Below, piece after piece: positions 16,316 through 25,347 of a DNA stretch of 64,000 nucleotides. The notes under the pieces were generated by a model. That model was not told where the DNA came from, did not search any database, and was given only the letters and a program-made list of their open reading frames with translations. Position numbers and translations under genes: made by a program. This stretch comes from Paenibacillus senegalensis JC66 (GTDB lineage Bacteria; Bacillota; Bacilli; Paenibacillales; NBRC-103111), in contig NZ_HE610957.1 in the NCBI RefSeq assembly GCF_000285515.1, forward strand, positions 71,294 through 135,293. The letters are read 5' to 3'. Position 1 is the first letter of the stretch, and every line of letters begins with the position of its first letter.

Positions 16316-17335
16316 ATGAGTAAAATTAAAGTAGCGGTAATCGGCTGCGGCGCTATTGCCCAGCGCAGACACATTCCTGAGTATGCGGCGAATGACAATG
16401 TTGAATTGGTTGCTTTTGCCGATCCGATCATCGAGCGCGCCGAACAGATGGCTGAACAATATGGAGGCAAAAGCTATGCCAGCATTGAACAGCTGCTGGA
16501 GGCAGAGAAGGTAGATGCCGTAAGTGTTTGTACGCCCAATTATTTGCATGCGCAGCACTCTATTGCAGCAGCCAATGCAGGCGCTCATGTATTGGTAGAG
16601 AAACCGATGGCAACCAGTAAGGAAGACGCAGAGAAAATGATCGAAGCAGCCCGCAAAAACAATGTTTACTTGATGGTAGGTCACAACCAGCGGCTAATGC
16701 CCCCTCATGTTAAAGCGAAAGAGCTGCTCGATTCTGGCAAGCTCGGCAAAGTGCTTACATTCCGTACTTCCTTTGGTCATGCAGGGCCAGAGGGATGGAG
16801 TGTGGATGGCCGCGAAAGCTGGTTTTTCCGTAAAGAAGAAGCGGTAATGGGTGCGATGGGCGATCTCGGTGTTCATAAGGCGGACTTCATTCGCTATCTG
16901 CTTGCAGACGAAGTAGTAGAGGTGTCCGGTTTTATTGGAACCACCCATAAGGAAGATACAGATGTAGATGATAATGCAACCTGTATTCTTCGCATGAAAA
17001 GTGGCGCAATCGGTACATTGGTTGCGAGCTGGACACAGTATAAGGGTGGCGATAACAGCACCGTGCTCTGGTGTGAGAATGGTGTGATCAAGATTGGAGC
17101 AACCTCCGGAGATGAGGTTGTCGTTGAACTGACAAACGGCACTCAAGAAACCTATAAGGTTGGAGCCATGGCTACTAATGAAAAGCAAGTACCCAGCGGT
17201 GTAATTGATGCCTTTGTGGAAAGTATTAAAACAAGCACACCTCCTTCGATTTCCGGAGAAGAAGGTATGCGTTCGCTGAATGTCATTTTGGCTGCCTTTG
17301 AATCACAAGCTACCGGAAGAAGCATCAAGCTTTAA
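16316..17335 (+). CDS. Gfo/Idh/MocA family oxidoreductase
   Basis: A 339-residue NAD(P)-dependent sugar or polyol dehydrogenase. The N-terminal Rossmann fold has VAVIGCGAIAQRRHIPEYA, VSVCTPNYLHA and the family's catalytic VLVEKPMA at about residue 93. The C-terminal half has the mixed sheet domain with MGDLGVHKADFIRYLL carrying the expected active-site Asp and His. ATG 16316 follows GAGAGGGGAAA. It is cotranscribed with the epimerase at 15508 and ended by the terminator at 17363. Substrate not determined; the divergent AraC gene is the likely regulator. Confidence 0.88.
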   Translation: MSKIKVAVIGCGAIAQRRHIPEYAANDNVELVAFADPIIERAEQMAEQYGGKSYASIEQLLEAEKVDAVSVCTPNYLHAQHSIAAANAGAHVLVEKPMATSKEDAEKMIEAARKNNVYLMVGHNQRLMPPHVKAKELLDSGKLGKVLTFRTSFGHAGPEGWSVDGRESWFFRKEEAVMGAMGDLGVHKADFIRYLLADEVVEVSGFIGTTHKEDTDVDDNATCILRMKSGAIGTLVASWTQYKGGDNSTVLWCENGVIKIGATSGDEVVVELTNGTQETYKVGAMATNEKQVPSGVIDAFVESIKTSTPPSISGEEGMRSLNVILAAFESQATGRSIKL

Positions 17336-17362
17336 TTTTATTTAAAATAACTTAATGACAAT

Positions 17363-17406
17363 AAGAGATTCCATCATGTCTTAGGGCTGGTGGAGTCTCT
17401 TTTTTT
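17363..17406 (+). terminator. Terminator of the epimerase/oxidoreductase operon
   Basis: GAGATTCCA pairs with TGGAGTCTC (one G-T wobble) and is followed by at least seven Ts. Confidence 0.8.
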
Positions 17407-17443
17407 CACTATAGAAGTTTTTCTCGTGTCTCCATGCAAAAAT

Positions 17444-17470
17444 GTTTAATCGTTTAATGACCTTGGGGGA
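17444..17470 (+). promoter_or_regulatory. Possible sigma-B type promoter
   Basis: GTTTAA at 17444-17449, then 15 bases and GGGGGA at 17465-17470, similar to the sigma-B consensus GTTTAA-N12-15-GGGWAW. A second GTTTAA at 17452 has too short a spacer. It lies 39 bases before a gene of the general-stress protein 26 family, which fits. Confidence 0.4.
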
Positions 17471-17509
17471 AGTGTAATAGAGACTAAATTCAAATGCGAG
17501 GTGATATCG

Positions 17510-18013
17510 ATGTCAAAATCGAACGATACCCAAATCAATCAAGAAGCTGTAGAAACCGTTAAGGACATCATTAAAAATGTGGAAACGGCCATGCTATCTA
17601 CGTTTGCGGATGGCGGGATCAATTCAAGACCAATGCAAACGCAGGATATTGAATTTGATGGCGACCTATGGTTTCTCACGAAAAAGGATACAAGCAAGTA
17701 CCAGGAAATTATGGATAACCCAAATGTGAATGTTGCCTATGTCGGTAAATCCTATGTTTCCATTCGCGGAGTCGCTGAAGTGGTAGACGATGTGCAGCGT
17801 AAAAAAGAGCTGTGGAAAAAAGTGTACGCATCGTTCCTCGATACGACCTATGAGGATCCTAATATTATTTTGATTAAAATAAATACGCAAACTGCGGAAT
17901 ATTGGGACACGGGGGATAAGCTGAAAACCGTAAAGGCGTTCCTGAGAAAAATGACAGGCAATTCTGAAAAGGACAAAAAGGAACTAAATCAAACGGTTAA
18001 CATGAACTCATAG
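17510..18013 (+). CDS. Pyridoxamine 5'-phosphate oxidase-like general stress protein (GSP26 family)
   Basis: A 167-residue split-barrel flavin-binding fold protein of the YdaG/general stress protein 26 type. Visible signs are AMLSTFADGGINSRPMQTQD near residue 30, LWFLTKKDTSKYQEI, VNVAYVGKSYVSIRG, and TAEYWDT near the C-terminus. The start is ATG 17510 with GAGGTGAT before it; the GTG at 17501 is part of that site. The sigma-B-like promoter agrees with a stress role. The flavin or F420 cofactor and substrate are not known from sequence. Confidence 0.83.
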   Translation: MSKSNDTQINQEAVETVKDIIKNVETAMLSTFADGGINSRPMQTQDIEFDGDLWFLTKKDTSKYQEIMDNPNVNVAYVGKSYVSIRGVAEVVDDVQRKKELWKKVYASFLDTTYEDPNIILIKINTQTAEYWDTGDKLKTVKAFLRKMTGNSEKDKKELNQTVNMNS

Positions 18014-18142
18014 TGCAGTGAAGAACGTCCATTACTTTGATTCAAAGTATAGATTAGTCAATGCTGGGAACAGTAAAGATATGAAAAAGCTGTTAAAGAC
18101 AGAAGTCACCAGCATGACATCTTACTCAAGGAGTCACTTTAA

Positions 18143-19609
18143 ATGGACACAACAAATTCGGCAAAAAATCAAGAGCCCTTACCGGACTCGATTATAGAAA
18201 TTAAGGAACTGATGAGAAACCGCTTAGGAACGAGCCCGGATATCGTAATTCGCGATATGCGAATAGGCCCGATTCCGGCGGTTATTTTATACATTGAGGG
18301 TATGGGGGATCCCCAACCCCTGCTGCAAGCCATTCATCAAGATATGGCAATGTTCTATGATGAAAAAGAGCCATCGCCCGAACATTACATAAACATTTTG
18401 CAGCTGCGCTCCATCACGCTGGGCAAGATTGGTCAAGCAGATACGCTGGGTGCAGTAGAAGAGAAGCTGTTATCCGGGAATACCATTCTCTTTATGGAAG
18501 GATTATCAACGGCCTTATATATCGGTACTCAATCACTTAAACAGCGCAATGTTGAAGAGCCAGCCTCGCAATCTGTGGTGAGAGGCCCTAGAGAAGGATT
18601 CACAGAGTCGCTTCGGGAAAACACAGCACTGATTAGAAGAAGAATACAAAGCCCCGACCTGCGTCTGGAACAATTGAAAATAGGGGAAATGACGAATACA
18701 CAAGTCGCAATTATGTATATGGAAGGAATAAGTGATCCTGAGATTTTACAAGAGCTGCGCAGGCGCATGAGCCAAATCAGTGTGGAGAGTGTTCTGGAGA
18801 GTAACTATATCGAAGAGATGATTCAGGATCAACGCTATAGTCCATTTCCTACGGTGTACAACTCAGAACGTCCGGACGTAATTGCCTCGGCATTGGTTGA
18901 GGGGCGGATTGCTATATTGGTTGAGGGTACTCCATTTGTGCTCGTAGTTCCGGCCTTATTCGTACAGTTTTTTCAATCGAGTGAAGATTATTATCAGCGT
19001 GAGGATTTTTCCAGTCTAGTGCGTCTGCTTAGATATTTATGCTTTGGTATCGCACTACTAACCCCTTCTTTTTATATTGCTATTACTACGTTTCATCAAG
19101 AGATGCTCCCCACGAATCTGTTGACCAGTCTGATCGGTCAGCGTGAAGGAATTCCCTTCCCCGCCTTTGTCGAAGCTTTATTGATGGAAATAACCTTTGA
19201 GATCCTGCGTGAGGCGGGGATCCGGCTACCTAAATCTATAGGCCAATCCATCTCCATTGTAGGCACTCTAGTTATCGGTCAAGCCGCTGTTGAGGCGGGA
19301 CTTGTTTCAGCAGCCATGGTTATTGTCGTATCCATTACGGCTATAGCCAACTTTGCTTTGCCTGCCTTTAACTTAGGGATTACGGTGCGGATTCTTAAAT
19401 TTGCGATTATGGGCATTGCCGCTTCGTTTGGCTTATATGGGATGATCATCGCATTAATTATATTGGCTTTGCATTTGTGCAGTTTAGAGTCGGTTGGGGT
19501 GCCATATATGACCTCATTTGCCCCGATGCGTTGGAAAAGTCAAGCGGATGCCTTATTGAGATTTTCTCAGAAAACGAAAAAGAAATGGATAAATAAGTCC
19601 AAAACGTAA
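18143..19609 (+). CDS. GerA-family spore germination receptor A subunit
   Basis: A 488-residue A subunit of a GerA-type germinant receptor in the spore inner membrane, which opens on nutrient binding to start germination. The N-terminal soluble half has two similar segments, each with a form of the pattern MRNRLGTSPDIVIRDMRIG and IGPIPAVILYIEGM; the C-terminal half has several membrane segments (LCFGIALLTPSFYIAITTF, VVSITAIANFALPAFNLGI) and the family motif PFPAFVEALLMEITFEILRE. ATG 18143 follows AAGGAGTC. It opens the receptor operon A-C-D-B. The exact receptor type (GerK, GerB and so on) cannot be told from one sequence. Confidence 0.92.
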   Translation: MDTTNSAKNQEPLPDSIIEIKELMRNRLGTSPDIVIRDMRIGPIPAVILYIEGMGDPQPLLQAIHQDMAMFYDEKEPSPEHYINILQLRSITLGKIGQADTLGAVEEKLLSGNTILFMEGLSTALYIGTQSLKQRNVEEPASQSVVRGPREGFTESLRENTALIRRRIQSPDLRLEQLKIGEMTNTQVAIMYMEGISDPEILQELRRRMSQISVESVLESNYIEEMIQDQRYSPFPTVYNSERPDVIASALVEGRIAILVEGTPFVLVVPALFVQFFQSSEDYYQREDFSSLVRLLRYLCFGIALLTPSFYIAITTFHQEMLPTNLLTSLIGQREGIPFPAFVEALLMEITFEILREAGIRLPKSIGQSISIVGTLVIGQAAVEAGLVSAAMVIVVSITAIANFALPAFNLGITVRILKFAIMGIAASFGLYGMIIALIILALHLCSLESVGVPYMTSFAPMRWKSQADALLRFSQKTKKKWINKSKT

Positions 19610-19656
19610 ATCATCATCCAGTAGCATGGGCACAAGGCTTAACAGGAGGGATAATC

Positions 19657-20864
19657 ATGTATAAAAAGCTTTTGCTAATAGCTCTTTTATTAAGCAGTTT
19701 GGTTATTGCCCCTGGGTGCTGGAGCAGAAAGGAATTAAACGAAATTGCAGTAGTTATGGCTTTAGGTATTGATGTTGCAGAAGGAGGCTACTCCGTATCT
19801 GCTCAAGTGCTCAATTCCAGCGAAGCCGGCTCGACGCATATTAATTCTATTGGCAGCCTGCCTGTGGTCACTTACAAGTCTTTTGGCAAGACAATACCGG
19901 ACGCTCTGCAGAGGATGCTAAGCATGGCTCCCAGAACGCTTTATTTGTCTCACCTAAGAGTATTGGTTTTCGGAGAAGAGCTCGCCAGAAAAGGGGTAGG
20001 GGATGCTATGGATTTTATTTCAAGGAATCATGAGCTGCGGACGGATTTCTTCTTGCTGGTGGCTAAAAATTCAAAAGCTACTGATATTCTCGAAGTAGTC
20101 ACACCGTTCGAGTACATACCGGCCAATTCTTTATACACCTCTATCCTCGCTTCTAATAGAAAATGGGCGGTAACCGGTAAAGTCACTCTACAGCATTTTA
20201 TTACAGAATTAAAGCGTCATGGCTCTGACCCTGTGCTCTCCGGTGTGGAATTGGCAGGAAAAAAAGAGAGTGCAGGAAGTGTAGATAATGTAAAAAAATT
20301 AATCCGGACACCCTGCTGCAGCATGCGGGGCTGGCTGTATTTAAAAAAGACCGGCTGGTTGGTTGGTTGACTGAGCCCCCTAGTAAAGCTGTTAATTACA
20401 TATTAAACAAAGTGGATTCAACAGAAGGCTTTATAGAATGTCCGGAAGATCATGGCATCGTTGGATTTAAAGTTACAGATTCGAAGAGCTCCATCGAAGT
20501 AGCACTTGGTCCCGACGAAGAACCGCAGTTCACTGTTAACCTGAGAATTGAAGCAAATCTCAATGCGGTCCAATGTTCAATGGATTTGACTCAACCCTCA
20601 ATTGTTGACGAGCTTCAACAAGAAATCGGGGAGAAGTATAACAAAAATCTTGAAAAGCACATAAAGACCGTTCAGAAAAAATACGGATCGGATGTGTTCG
20701 CATTCGGTGAAGCTCTCCATCGCCGCTATCCTAAAGTATGGAAAAAGTATCGCGAAAATTGGCATGATAAGTTCAAAAATGTATCCATCGAAGTGAACAC
20801 AAAAATCGATATCCGCAGAATTGGATCGATTGTCCAGCCATTGAATGAAGAGGTGTCAGAATAA
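19657..20864 (+). pseudogene. Frameshifted Ger(x)C germination lipoprotein
   Basis: The C subunit of the germinant receptor, 402 residues if one A is added to the A7 run at 20292-20298. The first part opens at ATG 19657 after ACAGGAGGG with a lipoprotein signal (LLLSSLVIAPGCWSRKELNE, Cys at residue 21 as lipid site). After SADNVKK the frame is lost; adding one A restores INPDTLLQHAGLAVFKKDRL, then VGWLTEPPSKAVNYILNKV, and the C-terminal domain ending at 20864. Both halves are otherwise full and well conserved, so a homopolymer error or very recent mutation is likely. The stop overlaps the next ATG. Confidence 0.85.
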
Positions 20865-21085
20865 TGATTTGGAATGTAGTGCTGTTAGTGGTACTGGTGA
20901 TTTGCTTGATCGTGGAAGTGCGAAGAATTATCCAGCAGAAATTTAAAAGAGATTTGATTGTCTTTATAGCGGTATGGGGTTTGGCGGTAGTGTGTTTGAC
21001 AGCGCATATGCTGGAGCTGCCGGGGTTTAAGCCGCTTGATTGGATTGCTGCTGTTACCCAGCCTATTAATAAGCTGATGCCTTAG
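20864..21085 (+). CDS. Small two-helix membrane protein, Ger D-type subunit
   Basis: A 73-residue membrane protein with two predicted segments (VVLLVVLVICLIVEV and LIVFIAVWGLAVVCLTAHM). Small proteins of this size and shape occur inside several Bacillus germinant-receptor operons and are called D subunits, which modulate receptor function. The ATG overlaps the stop of the C-subunit gene by one base (TAATG), and the B-subunit gene follows 17 bases later. The name rests on size, topology and position rather than on strong motifs. Confidence 0.6.
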   Translation: MIWNVVLLVVLVICLIVEVRRIIQQKFKRDLIVFIAVWGLAVVCLTAHMLELPGFKPLDWIAAVTQPINKLMP

Positions 21086-21102
21086 AAGGGGGTGGTAATC
21101 CC

Positions 21103-22209
21103 GTGACAAATCAGAAGGAGTTATCGCCGCGTCAATTATTTATTTTGACATTCTCTTTGACGGTCGGTACGTCTATACTGGTTACGCCTGCGGGTATGGC
21201 TCAAGCGGCAAGAGAGGATGCCTGGCTCGGGTCATTGGTAAGTCTTGTCATCAATATCATAATGGCAGTAATTTATTTGCTGATGATACGATTGTATCCG
21301 GGCAAGACTTTGTTTGAGATTCACGAAGCGGTGCTCGGTAAGATTGCGGGTAAGGTGCTTAACCTTCTCTATTTGTTTTATTTTTTAATCTTAACCGGTA
21401 CCTTGCTCGGGAATCTTGGTTTTTTCATAAGCAGTGAAATTATGCCGGAAACCCCGATAGAAGCCGTACAAGGGTTGTTTCTGCTCTCAGCCGTTATTTG
21501 TGCCCGTCTCGGGGTAATTATACTGGCCAGAGTCGGTGAACTGATGTTTCCTTTCATCTTGATTTTGTTTCTGGTTTTGGTATTGGCTTTGTCCCCGCAA
21601 ATAGAATGGACATACATTCTTCCGGTTATGGAAGAAGGCTTAATGCCGATCCTTAAAGCGGGCTTCCATGCATCCATGTTTCAGGAACTGATTGTTATGG
21701 TGGTGTTTTTTTCTCTTGTGAATGGACAAGGCGAGGGGAAAAAAGCTTTAATAAAGGGAAGTGTTGCAGGAGGAGCTGTTCTTACTGTAATCGTGATATT
21801 AAGCATATTAATTTTGGGTATTGAGCAAACAGAAAACAGTACATTTCCGGCCTTTGCTTTAGCCAAAACGATAAACGTGGGAAATTTCTTTCAACGGGTA
21901 GAGGGCATTCTGATTACGATGTGGGTTATGACTTTTTTTGTAAAAATCTCCCTGTTGTTTTTAGCTATGCTTCAAGGGCTGCAAACAGTGTTTGGTCTTC
22001 AGCTTCAAACTCCATTTATTTATCCGTTAGCTGTGATGTTTATTATCGTGTCTTGGAACACGTATATCAATACGATCTATGTGGCTGATATCATCCAAAA
22101 TTCATGGGTAGGCTACGCAATGCTTCATCTGTTAGCCATCCCTCTGCTAATAGTCTGCATCGGTTATTTCAAAACAAAGTGGCTGTCTTCTAAAGCGTCC
22201 GCATCTTGA
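21103..22209 (+). CDS. GerA-family spore germination receptor B subunit (permease-like)
   Basis: A 368-residue integral membrane protein of the amino acid/polyamine transporter superfamily. About ten hydrophobic segments are visible. Family signs are LSPRQLFILTFSLTVGTSIL at the start, PGKTLFEIHEAVLGK, MFPFILILFLVLVLAL and WVMTFFVKISLLFLAMLQGL. The GTG start at 21103 follows AGAAGGGGGTGGTAATCC. It is the last gene of the receptor operon, and forms the ligand-binding part together with the A subunit. I see no clear terminator, only a long-range inverted repeat at 22214-22297. Confidence 0.9.
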   Translation: MTNQKELSPRQLFILTFSLTVGTSILVTPAGMAQAAREDAWLGSLVSLVINIIMAVIYLLMIRLYPGKTLFEIHEAVLGKIAGKVLNLLYLFYFLILTGTLLGNLGFFISSEIMPETPIEAVQGLFLLSAVICARLGVIILARVGELMFPFILILFLVLVLALSPQIEWTYILPVMEEGLMPILKAGFHASMFQELIVMVVFFSLVNGQGEGKKALIKGSVAGGAVLTVIVILSILILGIEQTENSTFPAFALAKTINVGNFFQRVEGILITMWVMTFFVKISLLFLAMLQGLQTVFGLQLQTPFIYPLAVMFIIVSWNTYINTIYVADIIQNSWVGYAMLHLLAIPLLIVCIGYFKTKWLSSKASAS

Positions 22210-22213
22210 GCCG

Positions 22214-22297
22214 CGGATCTCTCGGAGCGGCATATCCTTATTCACCTGGAGAAAGGCCGTTTATGCGCATATAAGACTGTGGGCGGGGAGAGATCCG
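22214..22297. repeat. Long-range inverted repeat after the germination operon
   Basis: CGGATCTCTC (22214-22223) and GAGAGATCCG (22288-22297) are perfect 10-bp complements about 64 bases apart, with no T-run. Its role is unknown; it may close a structured RNA region before the MerR-fusion gene. Confidence 0.35.
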
Positions 22298-22451
22298 GTA
22301 CCCTATTTTCCAAAAGAATAGTTTCTGCTCCTTGGCTTATAGCTTTATAGGTTGTATAGAGATTATACTAGGTTTAGTGATAATAGGCTTCTAATCCTTT
22401 CCCCAGGGATAAAGTTTAGAGACCGGCTTATTGTGAGGATGATCTCCGTAC

Positions 22452-23516
22452 ATGAACAATAGTTATATTATGAAAATTAAAGAGGTTGCCGACAGGCTGT
22501 CGATTTCCACGAGATCGATACGGTTCTATGAAGCCAAAGGTCTGATCTCTCCTCAGAAGCAGGAAAATAATGACTACAGGATTTTTACAGAAAAAGATAT
22601 TTGGCGCCTGCAAACGATTCTCTCTTTAAGAGAAGCAGGGATGAGTATAGAAGATATCCGAAAAGCCCTTCCTGTCGTTGAGCAGGAAGACCGGGAACAG
22701 TTGCAATCGTATCTGGAACTGCAGAGAGCGGTTTTGTTCTCCAACTGGTTGGAAATCAAGCAATTAATCAACACGACGGACTCGATCATAGATCTTTTAA
22801 AGCAGAATGAAACTGTTCCATTAAACGATATTTTTGCCCTAGCCAACACTTCAAAAACAGCAAGAGAAGCCCGTAAAAATTGGACAGATCAATGGGATTT
22901 CGACCAGCAAGCAGGAACACACGATGAACGGGTCGTAATCGGTAATGGTGAATACCGCGATTATGGGCAAGCCCTTGAAACGACTGTGGAATGGGTGGCG
23001 GCAAAAAGCGGGGAGAGAGGATTGGATGTAGGCACGGGAACTGGAAATTTGGCCGGGAAATTGCTCGGCTTGGGAGTACGAATGGCCGGCATAGATCAAT
23101 CCATTGAGATGCTGAAGCAGTGTCAGAGAAAGCATCCTCAAATGGAGACAAAACTCGGTAATGTTTTGGCGATTCCTTATGTGGACGGGCAGTTTGATTT
23201 TATTGTAACGAGCTTTGCTTTCCACCATATATCGGAGGAACAAAAGGTGATAGCGCTGGAGGAGATGCGGCGTGTTCTAAAGCCTCACGGAAGAATTTGC
23301 ATGACGGATGTTATGTTTGAAACCCCGCAGCAAAAAGAAGCTTATCTCGAAGAGCTGACCAATCAGGAGGGAAGGGAAGCGGCGGAACGCTCTCGCAATG
23401 AGCATTATGCTTATCTCTCCACCCTTCTCCAATGGTTTGACGAACAAGGATATATTACGAAATATAAGGCGATTAACGAACGGCTTTTTACTGTTTTGGC
23501 TGTGCCTATCAGATAA
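22452..23516 (+). CDS. MerR regulator fused to a SAM-dependent methyltransferase
   Basis: A 354-residue two-domain protein. Residues about 5-75 are a MerR-type winged helix (IKEVADRLSISTRSIRFYEA, KGLISP, YRIFTEKDIWRLQTI) followed by a helix typical of MerR dimerisation up to about 125. Residues about 150-354 are a class I methyltransferase: GLDVGTGTGNLAGKLLGLG (motif I), GIDQSIEML, GNVLAIPYVDGQFDFIVTSF (the last D is motif-II like) and MRRVLKPHGRICMTDVMFE. Thus a DNA-binding head controls or is coupled to a methyltransferase. A weak GAGGATG lies before ATG 22452; ATG 22470 is possible. A second methyltransferase gene follows at 23586. Confidence 0.85.
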   Translation: MNNSYIMKIKEVADRLSISTRSIRFYEAKGLISPQKQENNDYRIFTEKDIWRLQTILSLREAGMSIEDIRKALPVVEQEDREQLQSYLELQRAVLFSNWLEIKQLINTTDSIIDLLKQNETVPLNDIFALANTSKTAREARKNWTDQWDFDQQAGTHDERVVIGNGEYRDYGQALETTVEWVAAKSGERGLDVGTGTGNLAGKLLGLGVRMAGIDQSIEMLKQCQRKHPQMETKLGNVLAIPYVDGQFDFIVTSFAFHHISEEQKVIALEEMRRVLKPHGRICMTDVMFETPQQKEAYLEELTNQEGREAAERSRNEHYAYLSTLLQWFDEQGYITKYKAINERLFTVLAVPIR

Positions 23517-23585
23517 TGGTATTGACCTTCTCCTTACGTTAATCGATACGATAAGCATGAAGACGATTAAGGAGGAGGAGCTGTA

Positions 23586-24272
23586 ATGCCAAGCCATGAA
23601 CAAATTTACCAACAAGAATCACATACCTATGAAGAACTTATTTCTAAGCAGCAGAGTCTTTTGGAGGTGATTGAATCCATAAGACCGATTAAAGATCTTG
23701 AGATTCTTGATCTGGGGGCCGGTTCAGGCCGTTTGACCCGAGTGCTAGCGCCACAAGCAAAATCGATCATAGCTACAGACTCGTCAGAAGCGATGTTAAA
23801 GCTGCTCAGCAAATTTCTGGACGAACAAGGATGGGGACATGTGAACGTGCAGGTGGCCGATCATCGCTCGCTGCCAGTCAAGGACAGCAGTGTCGATCTA
23901 ATCGTTTCAGGCTGGAGCATCGCTTATTTGTGCAATACGGACGTGAAAGATTGGCGGTTGAATCTGCGTCAAGTGATGTCGGAAATCAAGCGGGTGCTAC
24001 GTCCGGGGGGAACGGTCATCCTGTTTGAAAATTACGGAACAGGTTCTGAAGAACCCGATCCGCCAAAGTTTTTACAGCCTTATTTTAAGCTGCTGGAGCA
24101 GGAATACGGCTTTACCCGTCAATGGATTCGCACGGATTATGTGTTTGCTGATGTGGAAGAGGCAGAGAGGCTCATCCGGTTTTTCTTCGGTGACCAATTA
24201 GGAGATCAGGTGGTCCAAGAACAGAAGGCTCGCTTTCCTGAATGCGCAGGAGTTTGGTCGCTGCAGGTTTAG
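23586..24272 (+). CDS. Class I SAM-dependent methyltransferase
   Basis: A 228-residue methyltransferase of the UbiE/COQ5-like type. Motifs seen: LEILDLGAGSGRLTRVLAPQ (motif I, about residue 40), ATDSSEAMLKLL, VADHRSLPVKDSSVDLIVSG, and IKRVLRPGGTVILFENYG. ATG 23586 follows AAGGAGGAGGAG. It lies 70 bases after the MerR-methyltransferase fusion in the same direction, so the two probably form one unit and may methylate related small molecules. Substrate unknown. Confidence 0.85.
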   Translation: MPSHEQIYQQESHTYEELISKQQSLLEVIESIRPIKDLEILDLGAGSGRLTRVLAPQAKSIIATDSSEAMLKLLSKFLDEQGWGHVNVQVADHRSLPVKDSSVDLIVSGWSIAYLCNTDVKDWRLNLRQVMSEIKRVLRPGGTVILFENYGTGSEEPDPPKFLQPYFKLLEQEYGFTRQWIRTDYVFADVEEAERLIRFFFGDQLGDQVVQEQKARFPECAGVWSLQV

Positions 24273-24343
24273 GGGAGGTCCCCTCTTTACGGCGGTGGCC
24301 GCGTCATTCTTTAGGAGATAAACAGTAACAAAAAACAAAACTA

Positions 24344-24368
24344 ATGGTGACAACCTACCTGTCACCAT
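24344..24368. promoter_or_regulatory. Perfect palindromic operator before the WYL regulator
   Basis: ATGGTGACA (24344-24352), 7 bases, TGTCACCAT (24360-24368): perfect 9-bp arms. TATAAT follows at 24377-24382, so the palindrome covers the -35 position, for which no good hexamer exists. It probably binds the WYL regulator encoded just downstream. Confidence 0.6.
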
Positions 24369-24405
24369 AGGGATGCTATAATGGCTTTGAAATGGGGAAT
24401 TGGTT

Positions 24406-25347
24406 GTGAATCGAATGGACAGGCTCCTGGCGATTCTGATCTCGCTTCAGCAGCAGCCGGCAAAAGCTCAAGAGTTAGCAGATAAATTTGAGGTAAGCCG
24501 AAGGACTATTTTGAGAGATATGCAATCACTTTCAGAAATGGGCATCCCTGTATGTTCAATGCCTGGCTCTGCGGGGGGGTATAGTTTGATGGAGGGATTT
24601 CAGCTGGCGCCGCTGGAACTCGATTCGAACGAAGCACTGACTGTGTTGTTCGCCCTCCGCAGTCTGGCGAAAATGAACGATACACCGTTTGCGGCTGCCT
24701 CAAGGTGGACGGTGACGGACAAAATCCGAGCTATATTACCTAAACCGGTGTTAACGCAAGTAGAACCGATGCTAGAGCAGGTGGAAATAGAGATGCCCCG
24801 TCGTAAAGTGAAGGCCCCTCATTTAGCCGAGCTTTGGTCTTATTTGACTGAAAAGCGCTGGATTCATGCCTTGTACCGATCTGCCAATCATCAACGCTGG
24901 CTGCAGCTGTTTCCCCGCAGGCTCTATATTGCGCATGGATTTTGGTATTGTGATGCTTATTCGGTTACACACGGGGAACGAAGGACCTTTCGCGTTGATC
25001 GTTTTGAAGTTATCCGGGAAGCCGATAAGCCAGACTCAGCAGAAGAAATGATTGAAGCTGAAGCCTTAAATTCACAAACGGGTATAACTGATTCAGCTAT
25101 CCGTATTGTCGCCAGATTAACTTATCGGGGCTCGTTATTAGCGGAGCAGGATGAGCATATCGGTGAGCATGTTCAGCAAATTTCGGATGAAGAGTGGGAG
25201 CTGGATTTTATATGTCCGTCCACGGAATGGAATTGGGCTGTGCGTTTTTTCTTTACTCTTGGTATGGATGCGGAGGTATTGGAGCCAGAACTGCTGCGAG
25301 AAGAGATTTGCTCGTTAGCTAATCAACTTCGGGACAGATATGGTTGA
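24406..25347 (+). CDS. YafY-like transcriptional regulator with WYL domain
   Basis: A 313-residue regulator. The N-terminal HTH_11-type winged helix reads RMDRLLAILISLQQQPAKAQ and VSRRTILRDMQSLSEMGIPV, then GSAGGYSLMEGF. The rest is a WYL ligand-binding domain with HALYRSANHQ, RLYIAHGFWYCDAYSVTHGE and RTFRVDRFE, followed by a WCX-like C-terminal region. GTG 24406 lies 8 bases after GGGG; TTG 24400 and ATG 24415 are alternatives. A perfect palindrome covers the promoter, which suggests autoregulation. No divergent gene exists, so its other targets may be the toroid protein at 25471. Confidence 0.85.
   Translation: MNRMDRLLAILISLQQQPAKAQELADKFEVSRRTILRDMQSLSEMGIPVCSMPGSAGGYSLMEGFQLAPLELDSNEALTVLFALRSLAKMNDTPFAAASRWTVTDKIRAILPKPVLTQVEPMLEQVEIEMPRRKVKAPHLAELWSYLTEKRWIHALYRSANHQRWLQLFPRRLYIAHGFWYCDAYSVTHGERRTFRVDRFEVIREADKPDSAEEMIEAEALNSQTGITDSAIRIVARLTYRGSLLAEQDEHIGEHVQQISDEEWELDFICPSTEWNWAVRFFFTLGMDAEVLEPELLREEICSLANQLRDRYG

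Noticed and set aside
20292-20298. Programmed ribosomal frameshift in the gerC-like gene
   Set aside because: A7 could be slippery, but there is no downstream stem or Shine-Dalgarno stimulator, and the same kind of fault occurs in many other genes here, so a sequencing or mutational indel is simpler.
22214-22297. Terminator of the germination operon
   Set aside because: The stem arms are 64 bases apart and no T-run follows, so I list it only as an inverted repeat.
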